Shown: positions 22,147 to 30,497 of the stretch, piece by piece
How the letters are laid out: the number at the start of each line of letters is the position of its first letter
How positions within the stretch are numbered: position 1 is the stretch's first letter
Source of the DNA: Candidatus Kuenenia stuttgartensis
Lineage (GTDB): Bacteria > Planctomycetota > GCA-002687715 > CAIWVZ01
DNA: 64,000 bases
Assembly (NCBI GenBank): GCA_945860915.1
Contig: CAMARR010000001.1
Coordinates: 413,277-477,276, forward strand
Reading direction: 5' to 3'
The notes under the pieces: generated by a model
Seen by the model: the letters and a program-made list of their open reading frames with translations, nothing else
What the model was told of the DNA's origin: nothing
Database searches by the model: none
Position numbers and translations under genes: made by a program

Positions 22147-23724
22147 ATGCAAGGTCTTATCACACGAATATTCGTCGCTGCATTCGCTGCGGCTGTTTTC
22201 GCATCAGCCCAGGGCGCATCTTTTGACGCGGCTGCAGCCGAGCATCTTCTCAATCGAGCAGGATTTGGCGCGTCTCCCGAGGAGGTCGAGAACGCGGTGA
22301 AACGAGGACGTGCCGCAACGGTTGAGTCCCTTCTGGACGCCGGACACGAATACACAACAGAAGACCGCTTTCCTAGAATCACCATCACACGACTCAGTCG
22401 AAAGCAGATTGCCGAATCGCGACCGGCACTAACAAAAGAGGAAGTGGCCGAGCTTGCCCAGAAGGCAAGCAATGAGGCTGAAGGCCGCGACCAACGACAA
22501 GTTCTAGATTTTCGAAATTGGTGGGTTGATCGAATGATCACGAGCAACACGCCACTTCGGGAGAAGATGACCCTGTTCTGGGCCGGCCACTTCACTTCCA
22601 GCCAACGCGACGTTCGCAATTCAGAACACATGGTTCAGCAAAATGAGTTTCTGCGAACACATGCGCTTGGCTCATTTCATTCCCTACTCCACGGCATGGC
22701 TCGAGATCCGGCGATGCTGAGGTACCTTGACAACAACAAAAATCGAAAGAGCCGTCCCAACGAGAACTTCGCGCGCGAGGTGATGGAGCTGTTCACCCTA
22801 GGTGAAGGGAACTACACTGAACAAGACGTCAAGGAAGCTGCGCGAGCTTTCACGGGCTGGAACTTCAAAGGCAACTCGTTCGTACTTGACACAGCGAATC
22901 ATGATTTCGGCATCAAGACCGTGTTGGGCAAACAGGGCAACTTTGATGGTGGCGACGTCCTCGACATACTCCTCGCGCGCCCTGAATCGTCACGTTTCTT
23001 GGCCCGCAGGCTCCTCAGTTTCTTCGTTGTACACCATCCACCCGAGAATCTTGTTGATCGCTACGCGGCGCAACTTCTAGAACATCAATGGCAGATCACG
23101 CCAGTGGTTCGCGCGCTTTTCAACGACCCCGAGTTCTATAGTCCCCAATTCATCGGATCGAGGATCCTCGGCCCCATCGAGTTCGGAGTCGCGATCGCCC
23201 GACGCGCTCGAGGTGCAAACCGTGCTCCCGGGTACTTAATCGCATTCGCATCAGATGGCATGGGACAGTCCCTGCTCTCCCCGCCCAATGTCAAAGGATG
23301 GGAAGGCGGAGAGGCTTGGATTACCTCGTCGTCATTGCTGGCGCGAGGGAATCTAGCGTTGGCTCTTGTTCAGGGTTTCAACGAGCGCGTTGCCCGCAGC
23401 GCGATGATCGGGGCCTCGGTCGATGGCACCAGCCGCATCGTTGAATACCTGAGGCGAAGCAAGTCGGCGGAATGGAAACCTGACTTCAGTGCCAAGACGT
23501 GGGCGGACATCACTTCGCACGAAGCCACGTCCACATTGGTCGACTCTCTTTGCGAACGATTACTCGGTGTCGAAGTTTCACCTGAATCGCGCAGTGCGCT
23601 GATCAAGTTCTTGGAGGACGCAGTGCCCGAAACACCCACCAAGAAAGTCCCTCAACCCAAAGACCGCCGTTTTGAGCGCCTGCTCCATCTCATACTCAGC
23701 CTTCCGGAGGCTCAACTCGGATGA
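22147..23724 (+). CDS. DUF1800 family exported protein
   Basis: The 525-residue protein has a signal peptide (MQGLITRIFVAAFAAAVFASAQ) and then the DUF1800 pattern: AAEHLLNRAGFGASPEEVENAV, NWWVDRMITSNTPLREKMTLFWAGHF, RDPAMLRYLDNNKNRKSRPNENFAREVMELF over residues 191-223, and GEGNYTEQDVKEAARAFTGW. DUF1800 genes are numerous in planctomycetes and nearly always precede a DUF1501 gene, as here. The biochemical function is unknown, and export suggests a periplasmic or surface role. The ATG at 22147 places the signal peptide at the N-terminus, whereas an in-frame ATG at 22054 would precede it by 31 residues. The stop overlaps the DUF1501 gene by 4 bases. Confidence 0.92.
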   Translation: MQGLITRIFVAAFAAAVFASAQGASFDAAAAEHLLNRAGFGASPEEVENAVKRGRAATVESLLDAGHEYTTEDRFPRITITRLSRKQIAESRPALTKEEVAELAQKASNEAEGRDQRQVLDFRNWWVDRMITSNTPLREKMTLFWAGHFTSSQRDVRNSEHMVQQNEFLRTHALGSFHSLLHGMARDPAMLRYLDNNKNRKSRPNENFAREVMELFTLGEGNYTEQDVKEAARAFTGWNFKGNSFVLDTANHDFGIKTVLGKQGNFDGGDVLDILLARPESSRFLARRLLSFFVVHHPPENLVDRYAAQLLEHQWQITPVVRALFNDPEFYSPQFIGSRILGPIEFGVAIARRARGANRAPGYLIAFASDGMGQSLLSPPNVKGWEGGEAWITSSSLLARGNLALALVQGFNERVARSAMIGASVDGTSRIVEYLRRSKSAEWKPDFSAKTWADITSHEATSTLVDSLCERLLGVEVSPESRSALIKFLEDAVPETPTKKVPQPKDRRFERLLHLILSLPEAQLG

Positions 23725-24947
23725 ACCCACATTCCCTGCTGCGACGTAGAGAGTTTCTTGGACTGCTCGGGTGCGGGACATCTTGTCTCCTCGCCAAGGA
23801 TCCCTTTTCCCTTGGGGCCATTTGGAACCGCATTCAGATCGCGGACCCTGACCGAGTCCTCGTCCTTGTCCAGCTTTCTGGAGGAAACGATGGACTCTCA
23901 ATGATCGTCCCACATGCCGACGACATCTACTATCGCGTGCGGCCGGCGACTTCTATTGGAGCGGCCAGTGTTCTGAAGTTGAACGACTATGTCGGGCTTA
24001 ATCCGAAGTTGAGCGATCTTCGTCCGTTGCACGAAGGTGGACAACTCGCCGTGATTCAAGGGGTCGGATATCCGCAGCCGAACCGCTCTCATTTCGAGTC
24101 AATGGATATCTGGCATTCGGGCGACCTTCGTGGCCGGGACGCTGGTGAAGGATGGATTGGACGGTGGGCCGATGCCGTCGATGACAGCGCCTTCGACCCA
24201 AACACCGTCGTTCACGTCGGCGGCGACAAGCCATGGTCGCTTCATGCGCGGCGTCATGCAGCAATAGCATTCGCTAGACCTGAGTCCTTCACATGGGCGG
24301 GCACAGAGGACGAGCGAAAAGCGTTCGAAATGGTGGCAGAGTCACGTCCCGGAAACGGACGCGATAACGCTATTGAACGGATACGGAAATCGCTACGTGA
24401 CGCTCAGGTTTCTTCAGCATCGATTCGAGACTCAGCGGCACGGTACAAGCCCAAAGCCAAGTACCCCACCTCAACGCTCGCTCGCCAGCTGACAACGATT
24501 GCAGGACTGATCCACGGCGGAGTACGTGGGCGTGTCTACTCAGTTGGATTCGGCGGGTTTGATACTCACCAGGGGCAGCGCGGACGACACGACGGATTGA
24601 TGTCAACTCTCGGTGGTTCGCTAGCCGCGTTCCTGCAGGATCTGAAGTTGCAGGGCCTGGAACAGAGGGTGGTCGTGGTAACGTTCTCCGAATTCGGAAG
24701 GCGCGTCGCTGAGAACGGAAGCGCTGGCACGGACCACGGCACCGCCGGCCCCATGCTGGTGCTCGGCGCTCCCGTTAAGGGCGGAATCTATGGCACCCAT
24801 CCAAGTCTCGCCGACACGGACCGTGGTGATCTAAAGTTTTCAACAGACTTCCGTTCCGTCTACGGCACCCTCATCGACAGGTGGATCGGAGGTAGTTCGC
24901 GCGAGCTACTTGGTGGCCCGTTTGACGCGCTGGGATTCTTGGCTTAG
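23721..24947 (+). CDS. DUF1501 family protein with twin-arginine signal
   Basis: The 408-residue protein starts with a Tat-type leader (RRREFLGLLGCGTSC). The DUF1501 fold follows, which belongs to the alkaline-phosphatase/sulfatase-like superfamily: VLVQLSGGNDGLSMIVPHAD, then NRSHFESMDIWHSGD, and near the C-terminus VVVTFSEFGRRVAENGSAGTDHG before PMLVLGAPVKGGIYG. The conserved NDG and DHG segments are probable metal or active-site residues. It is coupled to the DUF1800 gene by an ATGA overlap. The substrate is unknown. Tat export suggests that it folds in the cytoplasm, perhaps with its cofactor. Its stop overlaps the convergent response-regulator gene by about 3 bases. Confidence 0.93.
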   Translation: MNPHSLLRRREFLGLLGCGTSCLLAKDPFSLGAIWNRIQIADPDRVLVLVQLSGGNDGLSMIVPHADDIYYRVRPATSIGAASVLKLNDYVGLNPKLSDLRPLHEGGQLAVIQGVGYPQPNRSHFESMDIWHSGDLRGRDAGEGWIGRWADAVDDSAFDPNTVVHVGGDKPWSLHARRHAAIAFARPESFTWAGTEDERKAFEMVAESRPGNGRDNAIERIRKSLRDAQVSSASIRDSAARYKPKAKYPTSTLARQLTTIAGLIHGGVRGRVYSVGFGGFDTHQGQRGRHDGLMSTLGGSLAAFLQDLKLQGLEQRVVVVTFSEFGRRVAENGSAGTDHGTAGPMLVLGAPVKGGIYGTHPSLADTDRGDLKFSTDFRSVYGTLIDRWIGGSSRELLGGPFDALGFLA

Positions 24948-25357
24948 AGACTCGTTCGTACGAGAAGCCCACTAAGCGTCTCGAGAAGAGCCATGATGCG
25001 AAATGGCTTCTCGAGCGTCGCAACACCGAGTTGGTCCATGTGGGACTTAACCTCTCGTGGCAACTCGTCGCCTGACATCAGAATGCATCTGTGCGCGTAA
25101 TTCGGATCCGCCGCGCAAGCACCATCGATGATGGCAACACCCCCAGCACCAGGCAGATTCAGATCGCAGATGATCAAATCAGGTCGCTCGTGGATGATCG
25201 TTCGAAGCGCACCAATCGTATCTTCGGAAGTGACGACTACGGCACCTGCCGAGGTGACTGTTTCCTTGACCATTTCGCGGACATGAGGATCATCGTCGAC
25301 GACCAGAACTCCGACACCCTTCAAGCATTGCGGAATCATCAACGCACCTTTCGCCAT
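24944..25357 (-). CDS. Stand-alone response regulator receiver protein
   Basis: The 137-residue protein is a single CheY-like receiver domain. It has the acidic pair D21-D22, phosphoacceptor D65 in LIICDLNLPG, the Ser switch in LMSGD (S95) and the conserved K117 in LEKPF. There is no output domain, so it signals by protein contact or in a phosphorelay. No histidine kinase is in the window. An alternative ATG at 25339 would remove six residues. It is divergent from the zincin gene with 70 bases between them. Confidence 0.93.
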   Translation of the reverse strand: MAKGALMIPQCLKGVGVLVVDDDPHVREMVKETVTSAGAVVVTSEDTIGALRTIIHERPDLIICDLNLPGAGGVAIIDGACAADPNYAHRCILMSGDELPREVKSHMDQLGVATLEKPFRIMALLETLSGLLVRTSL

Positions 25358-25427
25358 TGAAGAACTACCCGTAGTTGATCGTCTTTACGGGGTTGTGCCG
25401 TTAAGATCGCCGCAGGAGCAGTTTCAC

Positions 25428-25805
25428 ATGGAGCGTTCTGAATTCGAGAAGATTGTGAGGGGCGTCTTCGACGAATTGCCGCCGATGTTTCGCGAACATC
25501 TCAAATCTGTAGAGCTCATCATTGAAGATTATCCCGACGATGAGCTCGTTCGAGACCTTGAATTGACCGACGACGATGCGCTTTACGGCATCTATGAAGG
25601 GATCCCAATCACCGAACTGCCGTCAGCGAGCGACGGCGAACTTGCTCCTGTCATGCCGACAATCCGTATATTCCAAAGAGAACTGGAGCTCGATTTCGAC
25701 GATCACGAGTCGCTACTCCATGAAGTCCGCGTCACCGTAATCCACGAAGTAGGACACCACTTTGGACTCGACGACGAAGAAATCGAGCGATTGGGGTTCG
25801 GCTAG
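25428..25805 (+). CDS. Zincin-like metallopeptidase (PF06262/DUF1025 type)
   Basis: The 125-residue protein has the zinc motif HEVGHHFGLDDEEIERLG (H106, E107, H110) at the C-terminus, as in the small zincin-like family PF06262. The N-terminal pattern MERSEFEKIVRGVFDELPP is typical, as is the YGIYEGIP turn. An AGGAG lies about 9 bases before the ATG, one of the few good Shine-Dalgarno sequences here. An in-frame ATG at 25395 would skip it. The substrate is unknown. The gene overlaps the convergent universal stress gene by 4 bases. It has no signal peptide, so a cytoplasmic location is likely. Confidence 0.92.
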   Translation: MERSEFEKIVRGVFDELPPMFREHLKSVELIIEDYPDDELVRDLELTDDDALYGIYEGIPITELPSASDGELAPVMPTIRIFQRELELDFDDHESLLHEVRVTVIHEVGHHFGLDDEEIERLGFG

Positions 25806-26578
25806 GGAACGACGAGAACGGCACCCTTCGCAAGAGCAACCACGCGCTCGCTAACGCTGCCCATGAGCAGCTCAGCGAAGAAACCCAACCCTCGACGGCC
25901 GACGGCAAAGACGTCTTGAACTCCATCACGAGCTCGGGTGCCAAACACCTCAAGGGGACTCCCGGCACACGCCGTGATCGGCACATTGCCCGCGGCTTTG
26001 ACACAGGCCAATGGAGGATCGCAACCCTCGTCAGTGACAGTCACCGCGGCGAAATGGGCCGCGGGCCATAGAGTCTTAGCCAAGGACAGGGCGCGGCTTG
26101 CCGACGGAGACTCATCGAGCGCCGCAAGAACCCCGAGTGGGCGGTCCGTTGGTGGTTCCCCATGAACAACCAAGGTCGCAACTTTCGCTCGACGCACGAT
26201 GTGCGCCGAATTCGAACCTAGAATAAGGTGCCCGATTCGGCCCATCTCTCGACGCGCCACGATAATGAGATCCGCTTGCCAAGACTCTGCCTCGCGAAGG
26301 ACCATGTCGGCGGGAATCGCATGGTCGACAACAAAACTCGCGGTCACACCGGATGCCTTGAGTGAATCACACGCCGCTTTGGCGCGCTCGGATTGAGCCG
26401 CCATAGCAGCTTCGAACATCCGGGCTACTTCGGTGACCCCTTCATAGGTCGCGATCGGAAAAGTCGAAACGGCATGCACGAGCCTAATCTCACCGCCGAG
26501 GCGTGCCACAAGGTCCTTCGCCCACACAACAGCTGCCGCAGATCCCGGCGTATCAGACCATCCCACGATGACCTTCAT
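25802..26578 (-). CDS. Universal stress protein with two UspA domains
   Basis: The 258-residue protein has tandem Usp domains. The first (about 1-140) starts MKVIVGWSDTPGSAAAVVWA and ends with the ATP-binding type motif GRIGHLILGSNSAHIVRRA followed by VATLVVHGE. The second (about 147-258) is shorter and ends GFFAELLMGSVSERVVALAKG before AVLVVP, which also fits the GxxxxxLxGSVSxxV pattern. Such double-domain proteins bind ATP and help survival under stress. The gene is divergent from the MFS transporter with about 110 bases between them. Confidence 0.93.
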   Translation of the reverse strand: MKVIVGWSDTPGSAAAVVWAKDLVARLGGEIRLVHAVSTFPIATYEGVTEVARMFEAAMAAQSERAKAACDSLKASGVTASFVVDHAIPADMVLREAESWQADLIIVARREMGRIGHLILGSNSAHIVRRAKVATLVVHGEPPTDRPLGVLAALDESPSASRALSLAKTLWPAAHFAAVTVTDEGCDPPLACVKAAGNVPITACAGSPLEVFGTRARDGVQDVFAVGRRGLGFFAELLMGSVSERVVALAKGAVLVVP

Positions 26579-26687
26579 GACAGTTCCCTTCGCGCCCGCA
26601 TTGGAAGCGCAAGAACATTGTACTTAGATCCTTTGCCTATGGGAGGGGCACCCTTCCGAGCGGTCCCGGTTTCTGTCACCCTGACAC

Positions 26688-27986
26688 ATGACGGCGACCG
26701 TTGCAGGCCGCGGGATTCCTCCCCCACACCGACCCTATGAAGCGCTGGCAATTCCGGCATTCCGTCGCTACTTGGCCGGCCTGTTTCTGATCACGCTTGC
26801 ATGGGGAGTCCAAGCGGTAGTGGTGGGTTGGCAGGTGCACGAATTGACCGGAGACCCTTACGCACTCGGACTCGTCGGTCTCTGCGAATTCTTGCCATCG
26901 TTTCTGATCACTCCCGTCGCTGGAACCCTCGCTGACCGGATGTGTCGCCGCAAGCTCGCCCTCTATGGCGCAATCGGGCTTTTCGTGGTGAGTCTCTGTC
27001 TTGTCGCTGTCTCACTCGCCTCACGTGGCATATCGGCAAACGACGACGGGCCGGCTGTCGCCCAGTGGATCTACGGCGCGCTCTTGGCGGCAGGGTTGAT
27101 TCGTGGCTTAACAACTCCAGCTCGGTCAGCACTGGGTTCTGAGGTAGTTCCTCGCGAGATGCTCGCAACCGCCATATCGCTCCGTACGTCGATGTGGCAG
27201 ATCGGCGCCGTAATTGGGCCAGCGCTTGGTGGACTCACTTACAGCCTCGGCGGAGCGACCGCTGCCTATCTCCTTGACGGCGCTTTGATCGTTGGCGCAG
27301 CAATTGCATTCGGGATGATTCGCGTTCTGCCCAAAGTCCGAGTGGCTTCAGTCACCGAGCCTTTCTTCGCAGGCATCAAGGACGGCTGGAAGGTCCTTCG
27401 CGAGCGAAAGGAAATCCTCGCTGCCCTCACACTCGATCTGGTTGCGGTGCTATTCGGTGGCGCAGTCGCGTTGCTTCCAGTATTCGCCAAAGACATCCTC
27501 CACGCTGGGCCCGGCACTCTCGGATTGCTGCGATCCGCCCCGTCGCTCGGTGCCGTAACGATGGCTATTTTCATTACCCATTTGCCGCCATTTGAGCGTG
27601 CGGGCCGGGCCATGTTGATTTCTGTCGCAGGCTTCGGCATCGCAACCATCGGCTTTGCGCTATCAACCGAGATTTGGCTCTCAGGTATCTTCCTTGCCCT
27701 AACTGGAGCATGTGACTACATCAGTGTTGTGGTCAGACACACCTTGGTTCAAGTTCGCACGCCCCCTGAAATGCTTGGGCGTGTCACCGCTCTGAACGCA
27801 CTTTTTATCGGTTCCTCCAACGAACTCGGAGCCTTTGAATCCGGCTTGGCAGCCCGGCTCATGGGAACCGTCCCATCTGTCATTTTCGGCGGCGCGATGA
27901 CACTTGCGACTGTGACAGTCGCTGCGGTCTCTTGCCCACCCCTTCGAAGGCTTGGTCGCTTGCGGGACGTCCGCCCCAACGACTAG
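26688..27986 (+). CDS. MFS transporter, EntS/MFS_3-like
   Basis: The 432-residue protein has about 12 hydrophobic segments and the MFS loop motif GTLADRMCRRKLALYG between helices 2 and 3. The second half carries ERKEILAALTLDL before helix 7, as in the enterobactin-exporter-like MFS_3 group. Export of a small molecule across the inner membrane is likely, with the substrate unknown. The start is an ATG, and no SD is obvious. It is followed 59 bases later by the secreted protein at 28046, on the same strand but without evidence of joint function. Confidence 0.88.
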   Translation: MTATVAGRGIPPPHRPYEALAIPAFRRYLAGLFLITLAWGVQAVVVGWQVHELTGDPYALGLVGLCEFLPSFLITPVAGTLADRMCRRKLALYGAIGLFVVSLCLVAVSLASRGISANDDGPAVAQWIYGALLAAGLIRGLTTPARSALGSEVVPREMLATAISLRTSMWQIGAVIGPALGGLTYSLGGATAAYLLDGALIVGAAIAFGMIRVLPKVRVASVTEPFFAGIKDGWKVLRERKEILAALTLDLVAVLFGGAVALLPVFAKDILHAGPGTLGLLRSAPSLGAVTMAIFITHLPPFERAGRAMLISVAGFGIATIGFALSTEIWLSGIFLALTGACDYISVVVRHTLVQVRTPPEMLGRVTALNALFIGSSNELGAFESGLAARLMGTVPSVIFGGAMTLATVTVAAVSCPPLRRLGRLRDVRPND

Positions 27987-28045
27987 ACGCGAATTTGTTT
28001 GCAATTCCGACCCACTTCGGTTCTCATGGACATCGAGGTACTCCA

Positions 28046-28531
28046 ATGAATCGTGCCCCTGCCCTGCTCATCATGACTCTGGTTGTTTCGACTGCACGAG
28101 CGCAGGTAGGTCCATCGCTTACTGCAGTTGGTTCAGGATGTCCTACCGCAGCCGCTCTGATCCCCGGACTTTGGGCCAACTCGCTTCCTTGGATTGGTAA
28201 CCAAAACTTCCAGATTACTTGTTCAAACGTCCCGACAGGAACAGGTTGCTTGCTGTTCGGCGCGATAGGACCCGCTAGCCCACCGTTCAACATTGGCAAC
28301 AACTGCAACGTCTACCTGGATCCGCTGAGCATGGTGGGCCTAATCGACCTCGGAATCTCGCCGCTTGGCCCGATCTTCCCAGACCCTTTCGGCAGCGCAG
28401 CGTTCGCTCTTCCGATTCCGATCAGCCCCCCTCTCGCGGGGTTGACGCTGTCATTCCAAGCCGTGGTATTGAATCCTGCGGGCCCGCATGGTCTTTCACT
28501 TTCAAACGCAGTGGAAGTCCGCTTCAACTGA
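28046..28531 (+). CDS. Small planctomycete-type secreted protein
   Basis: The 161-residue protein has a signal peptide (MNRAPALLIMTLVVSTARA, then Gln20). The mature domain starts VGSGCPTAAALIPGLWANSL, continues CLLFGAIGPASPPFNIGNNC, and ends LTLSFQAVVLNPAGPHGLSL before SNAVEVRFN. Proteins with this spaced pattern (a GCG-like start, a two-cysteine middle, and a final strand with LSNAV) occur in large numbers in planctomycete genomes, often as repeats at the C-terminus of large proteins. I infer a beta-sandwich exported domain of unknown function. An upstream in-frame ATG at 27932 would place 38 non-signal residues first and overlap the MFS gene. Confidence 0.8.
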   Translation: MNRAPALLIMTLVVSTARAQVGPSLTAVGSGCPTAAALIPGLWANSLPWIGNQNFQITCSNVPTGTGCLLFGAIGPASPPFNIGNNCNVYLDPLSMVGLIDLGISPLGPIFPDPFGSAAFALPIPISPPLAGLTLSFQAVVLNPAGPHGLSLSNAVEVRFN

Positions 28532-28750
28532 CGGCGCGTCGCCTCCGCCCCCTGCGGCAGATAAGCCGCGGATGCGGCAGGCCTTGAGTACTCAGCGCCA
28601 TCTAGTCGATGACCGCAGGTGCTCTCCAACGGCAATGTCGGACAAGAAGCCAACGCGTTCGACCGGAACAGCAGCATCATGCTTTACGCTCACGAACGCA
28701 GTCGATCTCATTCTGAACTGAACGCGACAGTCGGCAGATTCCGCCAGCAC

Positions 28751-28787
28751 AAAGAAAGAACCCGCTCGGCTTGCACCGCGCGGGTTC
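28751..28787 (-). terminator. Intrinsic terminator downstream of tRNA-Arg
   Basis: On the minus strand an 8-bp stem GAACCCGC/GCGGGTTC with a 14-base loop is followed directly by TTTCTTT. It begins 9 bases after the tRNA-Arg 3' end, so it terminates that tRNA transcript. Confidence 0.85.
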
Positions 28788-28796
28788 ATGTTGAAG

Positions 28797-28870
28797 CGCA
28801 CCCAGGAGGATTCGAACCTCCAACCTCCTGATCCGTAGTCAGGTGCTCTATCCAGTTGAGCTATGGGTGC
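28797..28870 (-). tRNA. tRNA-Arg (anticodon ACG)
   Basis: This is a 74-nucleotide class I tRNA. The acceptor GCACCCA pairs with TGGGTGC, with discriminator G. The D arm is GCTCAACTGGATAGAGC. The anticodon stem CCTGA/TCAGG with loop CTACGGA gives anticodon ACG, and the T loop is GGTTCGAATCC. CCA is not encoded. A34 is the expected substrate of the TadA encoded at 13524-14015. Confidence 0.98.
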
Positions 28871-29006
28871 TTGGACGAGGGCGAAATTACGCAACCAACT
28901 AACCCCCGTCAAGGGATTAGAACTGCGCGTTGCCTAGCCGAACGTCGCCAAACCATGATGTCGCGACGAATCGGAGCGAATCGTGCTAGTCCCACCGGAT
29001 CGCCGA

Positions 29007-29636
29007 TCAGCGAGGATCCCGGTACTTGAGCCACATTTGCAGATAGACAATCGGTCCAGGAATCTGCCCGACAATCAACGGTAAATCTCCCTTATGTACG
29101 GAGTAGGAAAGCATCAGTAACCCTCCGAGGATGCTGATCGCGAAGAAAGGCCGAGGCATTGCCACCGCCCCCGCATTCTCGGTTGCAATCCACTGCAGGA
29201 TGAAGCGCGACTGCCAAATGAACTGGCCGACGATCCCAATGGCAAGCCAATGAAGGAGCTCCTGATCCCAGGACTGCCGGATCTTAGGATCAGACAACAG
29301 CGCGGCAACCAGCGTGCCTACGAGCGCCAGTGTGAGGAGAAGCACCGCGTACCGCGGAAGCCCACGTCCCGGTTGAGAATCCAACCGGAGGTTCCGGGCG
29401 TAGATGACCAAAGTGGACGCATATCCCGCTGCAAAAACCACGTCTCTGACTTTGAGCCACGCGTAGGCCACACCCAGTACCGCACCGAAGATAGATAGGA
29501 CCCAAAAAGAGCGCGGCGTGACGATCCGCCCCCCCGCCCTTCGCGTATGCCACCATTGCAGGGCCATACGACCGAAGAAGAACCCTTGCGACATCCAACC
29601 AACTGCAGCTAGCCCCAGCGCGCGGTCGTCAACCAT
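29007..29636 (-). CDS. Membrane protein with duplicated lipid A biosynthesis N-terminal domain
   Basis: The 209-residue protein contains two copies of the small two- to three-helix LAB_N (lipid A biosynthesis N-terminal) domain. The first is around GWMSQGFFFGRMALQWWHTR and the second around GQFIWQSRFILQWIATENAG. Each is followed by a FWVLSIFG or FFAISILGG helix and ends with a tyrosine-rich YLQMWLKY or VIYARNL type helix. The duplication gives about six membrane segments. The ATG at 29636 overlaps the glycosyltransferase stop by 8 bases. LAB_N proteins are commonly paired with ArnC/DPM-like glycosyltransferases in lipid-linked sugar transfer, so this is probably a partner or flippase-like component. 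The function is inferred from context. Confidence 0.88.
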   Translation of the reverse strand: MVDDRALGLAAVGWMSQGFFFGRMALQWWHTRRAGGRIVTPRSFWVLSIFGAVLGVAYAWLKVRDVVFAAGYASTLVIYARNLRLDSQPGRGLPRYAVLLLTLALVGTLVAALLSDPKIRQSWDQELLHWLAIGIVGQFIWQSRFILQWIATENAGAVAMPRPFFAISILGGLLMLSYSVHKGDLPLIVGQIPGPIVYLQMWLKYRDPR

Positions 29637-30444
29637 CACGAGGGCCACCCAAATCACGCAATGGACGCTCCAATGTCGGCGACTCTCGGCAGCCACGAGA
29701 GGTGCGTCCTATCGCGCCCCCGTCAGCTCGAATTTCCTCCACTTGATAGCGAAAGTGTCGAGCCTGCATCCACCTGACCACAAGGCAGTCGCGAAGCGAG
29801 CGGAATACTCGGTTCCACACGCCATACTTGCTGACACCCGAGACTCTCGGCCTGTGACTCACGATGACCTCAACGGAACGAAAGCCCTCGAGATGCGCGA
29901 GCGTAATGAAGAAACGATGAGATCCCGTAAACAGCGGAATTCGGTCAGCGATCTCGCGACGAAACACCTTGAGTGGACATCCTGTATCGACTATTGACTC
30001 GCCCGTTAGTCGATTCCTCACACTGTTCGCTATGCGAGTCGAGACGAGCTTGAGCCATCCGTCGCGTCGCTTCTCCCGTCTTCCATAGACGAAATCAACT
30101 TCGGTCTTTCGGACGATAGCCAACATTTTCTCGAGGTCCGCGGGGTTGATCTGGAGATCACCGTCCATCGTGGCGATCCACGGCGCTCTCGCCGCGCGAA
30201 AACCTGCGTCGAATGCAGCGGTTTGCCCGGTGTTCACTGCGAGTCTAAGGTAACGAACTCGGGGAAATCTCGCTTGCACGCTCACGATCACACGATGCGT
30301 TCCATCGATCGAACCATCGTTGACTAGAATGATCTCTGAGTCAGGTGCGAAGGACGTGAGGGTCGCATCTAGCTCTTCAAGAAGGGGTAGGACGTTTCCC
30401 TCTTCGTTGTATACAGGGATTACTACAGAGAGCTCAAGGTTCAT
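29629..30444 (-). CDS. Family 2 glycosyltransferase, dolichol/undecaprenyl-phosphate type
   Basis: The 271-residue protein has a GT-A fold with the N-terminal motif LSVVIPVYNEEGNVLPLLEE, the nucleotide-binding VNDGSIDGT, and the DxD in IATMDGDLQINP (D94, D96), the DGDLQ form used by polyprenyl-phosphate sugar transferases such as Dpm1 and ArnC. No obvious C-terminal membrane helices are present, so membrane association may depend on the overlapping LAB_N gene. It likely transfers a sugar from a nucleotide donor to a lipid phosphate at the inner face of the membrane. The last 40 residues are Arg/Gly-rich and not recognised. Confidence 0.92.
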   Translation of the reverse strand: MNLELSVVIPVYNEEGNVLPLLEELDATLTSFAPDSEIILVNDGSIDGTHRVIVSVQARFPRVRYLRLAVNTGQTAAFDAGFRAARAPWIATMDGDLQINPADLEKMLAIVRKTEVDFVYGRREKRRDGWLKLVSTRIANSVRNRLTGESIVDTGCPLKVFRREIADRIPLFTGSHRFFITLAHLEGFRSVEVIVSHRPRVSGVSKYGVWNRVFRSLRDCLVVRWMQARHFRYQVEEIRADGGAIGRTSRGCRESPTLERPLRDLGGPRDG

Positions 30445-30497
30445 GTCCGAATCCTACTCAGGATCGGACGTGAACGCGACGCACGCAACTCGACGAA

